Both the position numbers and the translations under genes were made by a program. Below are positions 42,674-51,599 of a DNA stretch of 64,000 nucleotides, piece after piece. Origin of the DNA: Paenibacillus xylanilyticus (GTDB lineage Bacteria; Bacillota; Bacilli; Paenibacillales; Paenibacillaceae); the NCBI RefSeq assembly GCF_013359935.1, contig NZ_JABMCB010000192.1, forward strand, positions 124,001 to 188,000. Direction: 5' to 3'. The stretch's first letter is position 1. Every line of letters begins with the position of its first letter. Below the pieces are notes generated by a model, which searched no databases, was not told the origin of the DNA, and saw only the letters and a list, made by a program, of their open reading frames with translations.

Positions 42674-43153
42674 ATGGAAACTTTTTTCCGTTATAACTGG
42701 ATTGTACGTGAGCAATGGTATGCGTGGTGTGAGGATATACCCCTTGAAGAATTGCTTCGGCCCCGTACTGGTGGTGTGGGCAGCATCTTACAGACGTTTT
42801 TCCACGTCATTGATGTGGAGTGGAGCTGGCTTCAGTTACTGCAGGGTAAACCGGATGATCCGGAAGACTTCGAGGATTACAAAACGTTGGAGGCTGTCCG
42901 ACAGTATGATCGCAAGCTGCGTCCCGATGTGGAGGCATTTGTAGTAGCGTGGGATCCGAGCATGGAAAAGAAAGCGTACATTCATCCTGAGTCCAAGGAC
43001 AAGGTTGCTCAAGAATCATGGGGAGAAGTGATGCGTCATGTGATTGCTCATGAAATCCACCACATGGGACAAATGTCGGTATGGGCCAGAGAAGTGGGCA
43101 AGAAACCCGTATCTGCCAATGTCATTGGCAAAGGTCTTATTATCCCTGACTAA
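42674..43153 (+). CDS. DinB-family protein
   Basis: 159 residues: FRYNWIVREQWYAWCEDI, ILQTFFHVIDVEWSWL (first His) and MRHVIAHEIHHMGQMSVWAREVG (HxxxH-HH). Typical Bacillus DinB/YizA-like protein, probable metal-binding. AAGGGGGAG precedes the ATG. Fourth DinB gene of the array. Confidence 0.85.
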   Translation: METFFRYNWIVREQWYAWCEDIPLEELLRPRTGGVGSILQTFFHVIDVEWSWLQLLQGKPDDPEDFEDYKTLEAVRQYDRKLRPDVEAFVVAWDPSMEKKAYIHPESKDKVAQESWGEVMRHVIAHEIHHMGQMSVWAREVGKKPVSANVIGKGLIIPD

Positions 43154-43228
43154 CCATTCGGGTGCGCTAAACCGCTATAAAACGTATCTTGGGTCTCCGC
43201 AGCTCAAATATGGAGGGGAAGAAGAACG

Positions 43229-44101
43229 ATGACTATTAACCTTAGTCGTATGGATTGGGTTCAATTGGATGAACGTGTCAGACGTTTGATGGAACAGACA
43301 TATGAGGTTATCCCTTTGTCACCTGGACTGGAAGCGGATGTGATGAGAATTGTATTTAGTGATCAGCAGTATGTATTGAAGGTGTGGAACAAGGATTCGA
43401 GACCGAATATCGGCAGCCAATATCGGCTGTTGTCCAAGCTTTATCAGAATGGAATCCGCGTTTCCAGACCTTACGGCTGGGGCATGGATGAGCAGCGAAA
43501 TCAGGTTTTGCTAACGAGCTATGATGGTACGCCTGTTGCTCAATTAACACCAATCAAGCTGACTCATTTGGCTCAAATATTAATGGAGGTTCATCGCTAT
43601 CCGGTGAATGAAGCGGGTGCAGAAAAAGATGGAGAATACATATCCAGGTACGATTTTGTTCATTATTTCTTTCCTTCCATTGCGTTGCATGAGGACTTGA
43701 ACCGCATTGTTACAAACCTCCTTCAGCGCGTCCAGCTTAGGCAGGACTGCTTAATCCATGGCGATTATAATCTGGGCAACATTCTTGAAATGGATGACAA
43801 CTACACCATTATCGATTGGACAAATGGACAGCTTGGTGATCCGAGGTACGACATGGCATGGTCTTTTTTTCTTATCACGATTTACAGTGGGGAAAGCCAT
43901 GGGAAGACGTATCAAACCGAATTTAAGCGTTCAGTGAATTATACGCTGGAAGAGGAGCAGATTTTTGGAGCATTGGCTTGTCTTCGTTGGATTCTGTTAA
44001 GACGCGTTGCCGATGTGCCGATGGGACCTAATGTAATGCAAAGGGTTCGCAGGATTGCGCTCCATAATCCCTATTTGAGTGAGGATCTACTGCAATCATG
44101 A
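43229..44101 (+). CDS. APH-like aminoglycoside/choline-kinase-fold phosphotransferase
   Basis: 290 residues. VIPLSPGLEADVMRIVF and YVLKVW (ATP-binding lysine) in the N-lobe; catalytic loop LIHGDYNLGNIL and metal-binding IIDWTNGQLGDPRYDMAW in the C-lobe. Phosphorylates a small hydroxyl compound; a resistance role is possible but not shown. GGAGGGG before the ATG. Last large gene of the array. Confidence 0.85.
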   Translation: MTINLSRMDWVQLDERVRRLMEQTYEVIPLSPGLEADVMRIVFSDQQYVLKVWNKDSRPNIGSQYRLLSKLYQNGIRVSRPYGWGMDEQRNQVLLTSYDGTPVAQLTPIKLTHLAQILMEVHRYPVNEAGAEKDGEYISRYDFVHYFFPSIALHEDLNRIVTNLLQRVQLRQDCLIHGDYNLGNILEMDDNYTIIDWTNGQLGDPRYDMAWSFFLITIYSGESHGKTYQTEFKRSVNYTLEEEQIFGALACLRWILLRRVADVPMGPNVMQRVRRIALHNPYLSEDLLQS

Positions 44102-44126
44102 CATGATGTTCAAGGAGGTTGATCAA

Positions 44127-44225
44127 GTGGATTCACACATGCAAGTAGATGGGGATATCCTGAAATCGCATGAAAAAGATATTCAGATGATGGTTTATGA
44201 GTTCCCAATGAATAGCCTGTCCTAA
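44127..44225 (+). CDS. Possible 32-residue small protein
   Basis: GTG start with AAGGAGG eight bases upstream; reads MDSHMQVDGDILKSHEKDI and ends FPMNSLS. Acidic, no membrane segment. The SD is excellent, but the ORF is short and could be the start of a truncated gene. It fills the gap between the APH-like gene and the 44272 gene. Confidence 0.4.
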   Translation: MDSHMQVDGDILKSHEKDIQMMVYEFPMNSLS

Positions 44226-44271
44226 ACGAACGTTTCCTGCATACCTATGGTATAGAGGAGCGTGATAGGTC

Positions 44272-44619
44272 ATGGAACAGAAAGTACAAACCTATTTTCA
44301 ACTAAAACAGCAGCAAAAAGAGATTGAGCAGCAATTGTCTGTACTCAGAGATGAAATTGTTGCGTACTGTGCGGAACAAGGGGTCTACGAGACGCAGGTT
44401 GGTGGTTACACGGTGAAAACGGTGCTTCAGCACCGCAAGGAATATGATGATCAGAAGCTGTATGCTTCTCTTCCCGATCCGGATATCTGGAGGCTTTTGT
44501 CCAAGGTTGACAGCCATAAGCTGAAAAGCCTGATTAAGCTTAATGTTCTATCCGAGGAGCAGATCAGTCCTGCCTGTACGTTGAAACAGGTTACGCTGCT
44601 GCAGGTGGACAAACTTTAG
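44272..44619 (+). CDS. Hypothetical protein with N-terminal coiled coil
   Basis: 115 residues. The N-terminal helix YFQLKQQQKEIEQQLSVLRDEI has heptad character; the remainder contains VGGYTVKTVLQHRKEYDD and a Leu/Lys-rich tail. Looks like a small cytosolic protein of Bacillales and is somewhat phage-like in style, but no family is assigned. GAGGAG precedes the ATG. Last gene before the convergent terminator. Confidence 0.6.
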   Translation: MEQKVQTYFQLKQQQKEIEQQLSVLRDEIVAYCAEQGVYETQVGGYTVKTVLQHRKEYDDQKLYASLPDPDIWRLLSKVDSHKLKSLIKLNVLSEEQISPACTLKQVTLLQVDKL

Positions 44620-44699
44620 CCGTTTTAAATGTCGGCATGCATACCCTCGAATGTGATAGCTATTCTTTGGTTCGATTGAACCGGATAAGTTAAACAAAA

Positions 44700-44753
44700 C
44701 AGGCATGCATTTACCTTGAGGATTTCGTTCTCCTCGGGTAAATGACATGCCTG
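44700..44753. terminator. Bidirectional terminator at the right end of the array
   Basis: CAGGCATG with ATTTACC on the left and GGGTAAAT with CATGCCTG on the right form a long stem, with an inner GAGGA/TCCTC hairpin. It separates the array from the convergent sdaAA gene. Confidence 0.8.
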
Positions 44754-44757
44754 ATCT

Positions 44758-45633
44758 TTATTTATGCTGCAAATCCCTTGTGATTTTGCGTCCCGTCGGT
44801 GTCTGGGCGAGGCCGCCGCCAGCCGTTTCGCGTAGTGATTCAGGCATGGCCGATCCGACCTCCAGCATGACCTGTACCACCTCATCGGAAGGAATGACGC
44901 TGCGGACTCCGGCAAGTGCCATATCCGCTGCTCCGAGAGCTGTAATCGCCCCGAATCCGTTGCGAACAATACAAGGGATCTCGACCAATCCGGCTACCGG
45001 ATCACAGATCAGACCAAGGGTGTTCTTCAGCGCAAGTCCAACGGCGTGAATAGCCTGGGAAGGGGACCCGCCCCGGATATCCACGAGCGCCCCGGCTGCC
45101 ATCCCGATGGCAGAACCCACTTCCGCCTGACAGCCGCCTTCCGCACCAGAGATGAACGAATTGTTGGCTATGACGTAACCGATTGCCCCGGAAGCGAACA
45201 GCCCATAGACCATCTGTTCATCGGTCCATCCAAACCGCTCCTGGCTGCTGATAAATACCCCCGGAATAATGCCGCAGGAACCCGCCGTCGGTGTAGCAAT
45301 AATCCGGCCCATTGAGGCGTTGACCTCGGATACCGCAAGTGCGTAACTCATCGACAGACTGGCATGGTCGCCGAGCAGGGATTGTCCATCTGCACGGTAA
45401 CCCATCAGTTTACGGGCATCTCCTCCAGTCAGGCCGCTTTTGGAAGTTGTATCCGTGTGAAGGCCTTGGTGCACCGCTTTTTTCATAATCTCGTAGTATT
45501 CGAGCATTTGACTAAACACGGTATCCTTGTCCTCGCCTGATTCATGACATTGCTCTTCCAGCATGAGCTGGCCAAGGGACAACTTGCGGGTCTCCGCCAG
45601 TTCAGCAAGTTGTTTTAACGTTCGGAAATTCAT
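44758..45633 (-). CDS. sdaAA: L-serine dehydratase, alpha subunit
   Basis: 291 residues. Fe-S type serine deaminase: GDARKLMGYRADG, IIATPTAGSCGIIPG, SGAEGGCQAEVGSA and LICDPVAGLVEIPCI contain the conserved cysteines that ligate a 4Fe-4S cluster. Converts L-serine to pyruvate and ammonia together with SdaAB. GGAG nine bases before the ATG; 50 bases downstream of sdaAB. Last gene of the operon. Confidence 0.94.
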   Translation of the reverse strand: MNFRTLKQLAELAETRKLSLGQLMLEEQCHESGEDKDTVFSQMLEYYEIMKKAVHQGLHTDTTSKSGLTGGDARKLMGYRADGQSLLGDHASLSMSYALAVSEVNASMGRIIATPTAGSCGIIPGVFISSQERFGWTDEQMVYGLFASGAIGYVIANNSFISGAEGGCQAEVGSAIGMAAGALVDIRGGSPSQAIHAVGLALKNTLGLICDPVAGLVEIPCIVRNGFGAITALGAADMALAGVRSVIPSDEVVQVMLEVGSAMPESLRETAGGGLAQTPTGRKITRDLQHK

Positions 45634-45683
45634 TGGCGTAGGCTCCTTTATCTATAAAACTGAAGTGAGTCCAAATATTCAAA

Positions 45684-46352
45684 TTAAAGACGGAGCAGAG
45701 TGACTTCATGGACTTCCGGAAGCACCTCAATCTGCCTGACTACGGCAGGGTCAATCTTGCCGTCACATTCGAGCACCATCATGGCTTCGCCGCGCCGGTT
45801 CTTTCGATCCACAGACATGTGTCCAATGTTAATGTGATTATCCACGAGCAGCCGAGTTACGACTGCAATGACACCCGGCTCATCGCTGTGACGAATGATG
45901 AGTGTTGGATAGAGCGCCGTCAGCTTCAGGTTGTAGCCGTTGATCCGGACGATTTCAATATTTCCCCCACCGATCGACGTACCTACCATATTCAATGTCC
46001 GATTTCCCGCAGCGTTTGTTAATACAATCTTGGCCGTGTTCGGATGCGGGTACAGGCCTGTCCCTGGACGGATGAGGGTTTCCATACCTACAGTGTCTGC
46101 ATGTTCAAATGCTTCAGGCAGTCCAGGGTCATCGGTGTCCATGTCCAGCAGGCCGCCCACAATGGCGGTGTCGGTTCCATGCCCTTTATACGTTGCGGCA
46201 AAAGAACCAAACATGATGATCTCCGCATGCGAGGGACATTCCCCGAACAGCTGTCTGGCCGTGCGCCCAATCCGTGCTGCTCCAGCAGTGTGAGAGCTAG
46301 AAGGTCCAACCATGGCTGGACCGATAATGGAAAATACGTCTTTGAACCTCAC
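45684..46352 (-). CDS. sdaAB: L-serine dehydratase, beta subunit
   Basis: 222 residues. The SDH_beta domain (FSIIGPAMVGPSSSHTAGAARIG, GSFAATYKGHGTD) is followed by an ACT domain (LIIRHSDEPGVIAVVTRLL ... NIGHMSVDR). The GTG at 46352 is set by GGGGAG about nine bases upstream; the frame is open far upstream inside the previous gene, which is not meaningful. Four bases separate it from the M20 gene, so the genes are co-translated. Confidence 0.94.
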   Translation of the reverse strand: MRFKDVFSIIGPAMVGPSSSHTAGAARIGRTARQLFGECPSHAEIIMFGSFAATYKGHGTDTAIVGGLLDMDTDDPGLPEAFEHADTVGMETLIRPGTGLYPHPNTAKIVLTNAAGNRTLNMVGTSIGGGNIEIVRINGYNLKLTALYPTLIIRHSDEPGVIAVVTRLLVDNHINIGHMSVDRKNRRGEAMMVLECDGKIDPAVVRQIEVLPEVHEVTLLRL

Positions 46353-46356
46353 CGTC

Positions 46357-47799
46357 TTATTCTCCCCGCTTCGGAGGCTGCACATCTGCCGGAACGAGAC
46401 AGTCGTAGACTTCCCCGCCGAGTCTGTCCAGCAATTCCTGTTGTGCTTCCTTGACGATCTCCGGATGTAAAATGGATTCAATAGCCGTAGCCGCCATCGC
46501 TTTGGCTGCGAGCAGCATGCCCTTGTGAGCGAAGCTGCTCTTGCCCTGAGCAACGGTTTGCCAAGCATGAAGCGGCGTACCAAAGGCCATCGTAGTCGTG
46601 ATGCACTGCGCCGTCGGCACGTTCCAGCTGACATCTGCTACATCCGTGGATCCACCCATAAACGTTTCCTTCTCATCCGAATACGGAGCAATAAAGTTAG
46701 GCAGTGGTCGTTCAGCCAAAAGAGGCGCAAGCTCAGGGCCGACTAACGCGCCGGCTTCCTGCTGGTTCTGGATTGGGAGTGTATCATAGATCGCTTTGGC
46801 ATAAGCATATTCTTCCTCATCATACTCAGGTGCGCCGAAGGCAACGAGATGCTGATGCATCACTTTCTCAAGCGTACTGTTCGGAATCAGGTTGGCGCAG
46901 GCGCCTTCATATTTAAAGTCCATCGTTGTTTCTGTCATCAGGGCGGCCCCTTCTGCTACTTTCACCAGACGTTCAAACAGACTGCGTACCTGTGCACTCT
47001 TGGGAGCTCGAACGAGATAAGTGACCTCGGCTTCCGCTTGTACTACATTGGGGGCCAAACCGCCCGAGTTCGTAATCGCATAATGAATTCTGGCCTGATC
47101 AATCATGTGTTCCCGCATATAGTTCGAGCCGATATTCATCAGCTCAACCGCATCGAGAGCACTACGGCCCAGATGAGGAGCCGCAGCAGCATGAGCACTA
47201 ATGCCTTTGAAGGTAAATGTACCGTGAATGACAGCATTGGAGCTTCCGTGCATCACGGCATTCAAGGAATGAGGGTGCCATGAGAGGGCGGCATCTACGT
47301 CTTTAAAATAACCTTCACGAGCCAGATATGTTTTACCATATCCACTTTCCTCGGCAGGACATCCGTAAAAGCGTACCGTTCCTTGAGTCTCCGGATGCTC
47401 CTGAAGATAGTCCTTGACCGCCACTGCAGCAGCCAATGCGCCTATGCCGAGCAGATTATGCCCGCATCCGTGGCCGTTTCCACGCGGCAGAACAGAATGA
47501 TACGTGCTGATTCCAGCTTCCTGGCTGAGATCGGCCAGCGCATCGTACTCCCCCAGTAAGGCGATGACGGGCAGCCCCTTACCATAAGAAGCAATAAATC
47601 CCGTTTCCAAACCTGCTACCCCACGCTCTATAGTGAAGCCTTCGGATTCCAGTAACTCCATAAGCAGTTCTGCTGATTGAAATTCATCGAAACGGGTTTC
47701 TGCAAACCCCCAGATTCGGTCACTCGCATGGGTGAACAAATCGCGTTTTCCTTCAATGGCCTCTGATATATATTGGGTCAAATCTACAGTTGTGGTCAT
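46357..47799 (-). CDS. M20-family amidohydrolase (AbgB-like)
   Basis: 480 residues. Metal-binding HGCGHNLLG and CPAEESG, SWHPHSLNAVMHGSSNAV, a dimerisation domain (GISAHAAAAPHLGRSALDAVELM) and a late STDVADVSWNVPT, as in p-aminobenzoyl-glutamate hydrolase subunit B. Cleaves an amide bond of an N-acylated amino acid. In the same operon as serine dehydratase and an MFS importer, so the product may be serine. ATG 47799 chosen; GTG 47811 overlaps the SD GAGGTG. Confidence 0.85.
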   Translation of the reverse strand: MTTTVDLTQYISEAIEGKRDLFTHASDRIWGFAETRFDEFQSAELLMELLESEGFTIERGVAGLETGFIASYGKGLPVIALLGEYDALADLSQEAGISTYHSVLPRGNGHGCGHNLLGIGALAAAVAVKDYLQEHPETQGTVRFYGCPAEESGYGKTYLAREGYFKDVDAALSWHPHSLNAVMHGSSNAVIHGTFTFKGISAHAAAAPHLGRSALDAVELMNIGSNYMREHMIDQARIHYAITNSGGLAPNVVQAEAEVTYLVRAPKSAQVRSLFERLVKVAEGAALMTETTMDFKYEGACANLIPNSTLEKVMHQHLVAFGAPEYDEEEYAYAKAIYDTLPIQNQQEAGALVGPELAPLLAERPLPNFIAPYSDEKETFMGGSTDVADVSWNVPTAQCITTTMAFGTPLHAWQTVAQGKSSFAHKGMLLAAKAMAATAIESILHPEIVKEAQQELLDRLGGEVYDCLVPADVQPPKRGE

Positions 47800-47893
47800 A
47801 AATATCCGCACCTCGTATTCGTTAAAATGGTTTTGTTGTTCTATACGCCATGGACTGTTATCGGAGTAACCTCATGGAGGTAATCCTCTGTGT

Positions 47894-49141
47894 CTAGACC
47901 GCTTTTGCCTGCACTTCAGTCGTCGTATTATCCTGATCCGGATTGGAACGACGGGAGAACATCAGGGTAATGGAGCAGATCAGGGCGAAAGCGATAAGCA
48001 TGATGAAGGCTGTGGCATAAGATCCCCCGGAGGCTTGAACCAGAAATCCGATCAGCATCGGAGTCAGGAAACCTGCAAGCTGAGCACCTGTGTTAATGAA
48101 TCCATTGGCTGTCGCGACGACAGATTCGGGCATCGTTTTAAGGGACTTCGAAATGATCAGTGTCGAGATAAATCCGGCCATTGCCGTAACGATCGTCATG
48201 TACGTAATGAATGTGGTAATGCTGCCCGCGGAGCCCATCAGATACAGGAACAAGGCCACAAGCACTCCGAACACGGAAGCGATAATTCGATCTTTGCCAG
48301 CCGGGATGCGGTCAAGCACGTAGCCGCTGAGAATCATGGTGAAAATGCTGACCATGGCCGGAATGGCGGCGAGCAGTCCCATTTGGGTCATATCCAGTCC
48401 CCGGACATTGACCATGTACGTCGGCATCCAGGATTGAAGCCCCCAGTTTACTGCATAAATGCTGAAGTAGCTGATGAACAAATTCCAGATCATAGGCGTC
48501 TTCAGGACGGCTTTAAGTGACGTTTTAGGCTGTTGGCCCGAGCCGGAGGTCGCAAGTGCAGGTTTGGCGGGTTCTTTTAACAAAAAGAACATCAAGGCTG
48601 TGATGAGGATGCCCACCGCACCAATGATATAGAACAGGTTGCGCCAGCCAATGGTCACAAGGGCCTGTCCGGTAAGAATCGGAGTGACAACCCCCATAAT
48701 AGCTGCGGATGCCAGCATAATGGACATGGCACCGCTGCGCTGATTAATGGGAAAGTTGGTGGCGATGGCCTTGGAACCGGAAGGGAAGAAGCTGCCCTCT
48801 CCAATACCAAACAGGAAACGAACAAAGATCAGAGAGAACAACGACCAGGCGGAGCCGGTCAGAATGGTGAATATGGACCAGGAGAACAGGGAAACGAGTA
48901 TGACCTTCCGATAACCGAAGCGATCGGCGAGTGCTCCGCCTGGGATTTGCATAATGGCATATCCGAGAAAAAAACTGCTGAGGATGATTCCTTGTGCGGA
49001 AGCACTCAGACCCAGATCTTGTGTAATGCCTACAATGGCATAGTTGATGACGAAGCGATCCAGGTTGCCAAGGCACCAGCCGAGAAACAAGAGAGTGAGA
49101 ACAATGTACTTGAAGTGTTTGCTTTGCACGATATTGGACAT
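47894..49141 (-). CDS. MFS transporter (anion:cation symporter type)
   Basis: 415 residues, 12 membrane helices. LGWCLGNLDRFVINYAIVGI and GGALADRFGYRKVILVSLF are the ACS (ExuT/GudP/phthalate) family signatures. Probably imports an organic anion. First gene of the operon MFS - M20 amidohydrolase - sdaAB - sdaAA, so the substrate is probably the compound cleaved by the M20 enzyme. AGAAGG precedes the ATG. Confidence 0.87.
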   Translation of the reverse strand: MSNIVQSKHFKYIVLTLLFLGWCLGNLDRFVINYAIVGITQDLGLSASAQGIILSSFFLGYAIMQIPGGALADRFGYRKVILVSLFSWSIFTILTGSAWSLFSLIFVRFLFGIGEGSFFPSGSKAIATNFPINQRSGAMSIMLASAAIMGVVTPILTGQALVTIGWRNLFYIIGAVGILITALMFFLLKEPAKPALATSGSGQQPKTSLKAVLKTPMIWNLFISYFSIYAVNWGLQSWMPTYMVNVRGLDMTQMGLLAAIPAMVSIFTMILSGYVLDRIPAGKDRIIASVFGVLVALFLYLMGSAGSITTFITYMTIVTAMAGFISTLIISKSLKTMPESVVATANGFINTGAQLAGFLTPMLIGFLVQASGGSYATAFIMLIAFALICSITLMFSRRSNPDQDNTTTEVQAKAV

Positions 49142-49188
49142 TGTGTTACCTTCTTTCTCATCGATTGTTAACTAAATTTCTGTGTTGC

Positions 49189-49217
49189 TTTAAAGTTACA
49201 TGATGAAAGGGTTTCAA
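49189..49217 (-). promoter_or_regulatory. Promoter of the MFS-M20-sda operon
   Basis: Minus strand TTGAAA (49217-49212), 17-bp spacer, TTTAAA (49194-49189). It lies about 50 bases upstream of the MFS start. Confidence 0.5.
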
Positions 49218-49288
49218 CACAATGTATATCTCTGTATAATTGTCCGTATTATGATGTGAAAACCTACATTGACAGGGGGGCGGCTCCG

Positions 49289-51358
49289 TTGAATGGAATC
49301 TTACATGAAATCTTGCGGGAACGCTTGGGAGATTGCGATTACGAGGTGTGGCTCAGCAGCAACTGGGCGGATTGGGTACTGATTGAAGCGACAGGCAGGA
49401 GAGAAAGTATACCGCCTTGTTTTATGGAACGTCTTCCTCTTCAACATCCCAAAGTGGAACAGGAATCGGAAGGTGTTATGTTAGTTTTTCTACCATATAA
49501 CAATAATGTATGTGTGGCTATTCGTGTCTTTAAGAGCTGGCAGCTTTCTGCGGAAGATGTAGTTACACTTTCCTCGCTGCTCTACCCTTACTATACGGAG
49601 GCTGTGGCGAGCAAGCATGAACGTGCCTTGAATGAAATTATGAACAGTATCCGGGATGTGACTCAATTGCTGGATCTGAATGAATTGTTGGGACGGATAC
49701 TGGTAAGTGCACTATCGGTTATCCCTTATGAATGCATCGGTGTGTTATGGAGATACGATCCTGCGATCGACGCGTTAACGGTCAAGGCAAGAGCAGGGGA
49801 GATGGGCGAGGGCATGCTGAGAATGAAGCTGAAGCCGGGTGAAGGGATCATTGGGAACACCTTTAAGCGAGGCACACCCAAGCTCTATAACAGTTTTTCC
49901 ACAGTGGAAGATGATTTTGGCAACATGACGTCGGACAACAAACATCATCTGAATTCGGCATACGATTTTCAAAATATAGGATCAATCATTTCGGTGCCCA
50001 TCAAGGTGGAAGGTCAACCGGATTGCGTGTTAATCGTTTATCAAAAAGGGAAGGTACCCATATTTACGGAGTCGGATGTGCGGCTGCTGCAAAGCTTTGC
50101 CGATCAGGTTTCGATTGCGATTACGAATGCCAAATTGTACGAAAATCTGAGCAAACAGAACGCAACGCTGATTAAGCGGGACGAGATTCACTCTTCTCTC
50201 ATGCGGCTTTCGCTGCAAAATAAGGGCGCGGTATCCATCGTTAACGAACTGACACGTGTTATTGGTGTACCGATGACTTTTGTGGATTTTATCGACAACG
50301 AATGGATTCCGAAGCGGGGCAAAGTCATGCATGGCTGGAATATGGAAAAGCTTCTCACTCTGTACGAATCCTTGCACCATCCGGATTATTTGACATGTAT
50401 TGAGGGAGATGACAACCCGTCGTATCAATATTTATATCCGATCGCTTCAGCCAATCAGTGCCTTGGCTATCTCATCATCCAGATGAACACGCGGCTGGAA
50501 CCATTACAGTTGATTGCGCTGGAGCAGGGAAGTTCCATTCTGGCCCTGGAATTGATGCGCAAGCAGTCCCTTGCCGAATTTTATTTCAAAAAAACACAGC
50601 AATACTTCAACGACCTGAGGCTCAGTCAGGATTCGGAGGATTATTGGCAGAAATCCGGGGAGATCGGAATCGGTCCATCAACCTCAATCGTAGTGGGACT
50701 GCTGGAGTTCGCGGAACGGGTCAATCCGTCGACGCTTAGCGCGTTGTCTGTTCAATTGGTAGCGTATCTGAGAGAGAAAATGCCAACAGGAACCCTGCCC
50801 ATTGCGTTCGGCAATGAAAGGCGAATAACGGTACTGCTTATGCTGAACGAATCATACAAGCCTGGCAAACTGGAACAACAGTTCAGCGCATTGCTGCCCG
50901 AGTGGGAAAGTCGTAATCATGTGAAATTACTGGGGGGATTAAGCTCAGTACGCTCTGGAGTCGATGCCATTAATACGGGGTACCAGGAAGCGGACAAGGC
51001 GCTTGCATACCAGAAGACAAGGGGCGAACAGGGAACGATCCGCTATACGGACATTGGAGTAAACCGTTTGTTCATCCGGCAGCCGGCCGAGGATCTGAAT
51101 GCGTTTATGGCAGAGGTATTTGAGCCGCTGAAGCCTGCCAAAGGACAGACCGGAGGACTCGAGGAAACACTAATGACGTATATGGCTTGCGGAGGTTCTG
51201 CGGTCCAGGCTGCGGCAGCACTTCATATTCATATCAACACATTGTATCAGCGCATCCGTAAAATTGAAGAGATTCTGGGTATGTCCCTGAGTAATCAGGA
51301 GCACCTGCTCCATCTGCAGTTGGCCTGTTATCTACGGCAGACGTATCGTTCATCGTAG
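49289..51358 (+). CDS. GAF/PucR-type transcriptional regulator
   Basis: 689 residues. A GAF domain (about residues 110-280: IRDVTQLLDLNELLGRILV ... SIAITNAKLYENL), a CdaR_GGDEF-like region (ERRITVLLMLNES, LLGGLSSVRSGVDAI, YQEADKALAYQ) and a C-terminal PucR HTH (LEETLMTYMACGGSAVQAAAALHIHINTLYQRIRKIEEILG, in parts). Divergent from the MFS-M20-sda operon, so it is probably its ligand-sensing activator. GTG 49256 has no SD; TTG 49289 has AGGGGGG eight bases upstream. Confidence 0.83.
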   Translation: MNGILHEILRERLGDCDYEVWLSSNWADWVLIEATGRRESIPPCFMERLPLQHPKVEQESEGVMLVFLPYNNNVCVAIRVFKSWQLSAEDVVTLSSLLYPYYTEAVASKHERALNEIMNSIRDVTQLLDLNELLGRILVSALSVIPYECIGVLWRYDPAIDALTVKARAGEMGEGMLRMKLKPGEGIIGNTFKRGTPKLYNSFSTVEDDFGNMTSDNKHHLNSAYDFQNIGSIISVPIKVEGQPDCVLIVYQKGKVPIFTESDVRLLQSFADQVSIAITNAKLYENLSKQNATLIKRDEIHSSLMRLSLQNKGAVSIVNELTRVIGVPMTFVDFIDNEWIPKRGKVMHGWNMEKLLTLYESLHHPDYLTCIEGDDNPSYQYLYPIASANQCLGYLIIQMNTRLEPLQLIALEQGSSILALELMRKQSLAEFYFKKTQQYFNDLRLSQDSEDYWQKSGEIGIGPSTSIVVGLLEFAERVNPSTLSALSVQLVAYLREKMPTGTLPIAFGNERRITVLLMLNESYKPGKLEQQFSALLPEWESRNHVKLLGGLSSVRSGVDAINTGYQEADKALAYQKTRGEQGTIRYTDIGVNRLFIRQPAEDLNAFMAEVFEPLKPAKGQTGGLEETLMTYMACGGSAVQAAAALHIHINTLYQRIRKIEEILGMSLSNQEHLLHLQLACYLRQTYRSS

Positions 51359-51599
51359 AGTGTTATCCAAGATCTTCGATTTCCTCCCGCCCTCTTTAAC
51401 CACCAGCGTTTGATGAGTACTGATTAATAGCGTTTACATTAAAATTCGAAGTGAAACACCGAAATAAAATGGATTATCATCCTAAAACGATCGATTTGCC
51501 GTTGATTAAGTATGCCAAATGTGGACCTGATTTTATAAGCTTATTGTTGTAGCCCAAAGGCTTTTGGACTACATAAATAAAGGATAAAGGAGAGTCTTC
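51359..51599. other. Intergenic region upstream of MFS gene
   Basis: No gene seen. An imperfect 24-base dyad GTAGCCCAAAGG/CTTTTGGACTAC is centred near 51560, 40 bases before the MFS start, and could be an operator. AAGGAGA at the end is the SD of the next gene. Confidence 0.35.

Noticed and set aside
31100..44619. Chromosomal integron / cassette array
   Set aside because: Gene content is similar, but I saw no integrase and no attC-like GTTRRRY/RYYYAAC pairs in the gaps, several of which are too short to hold one.
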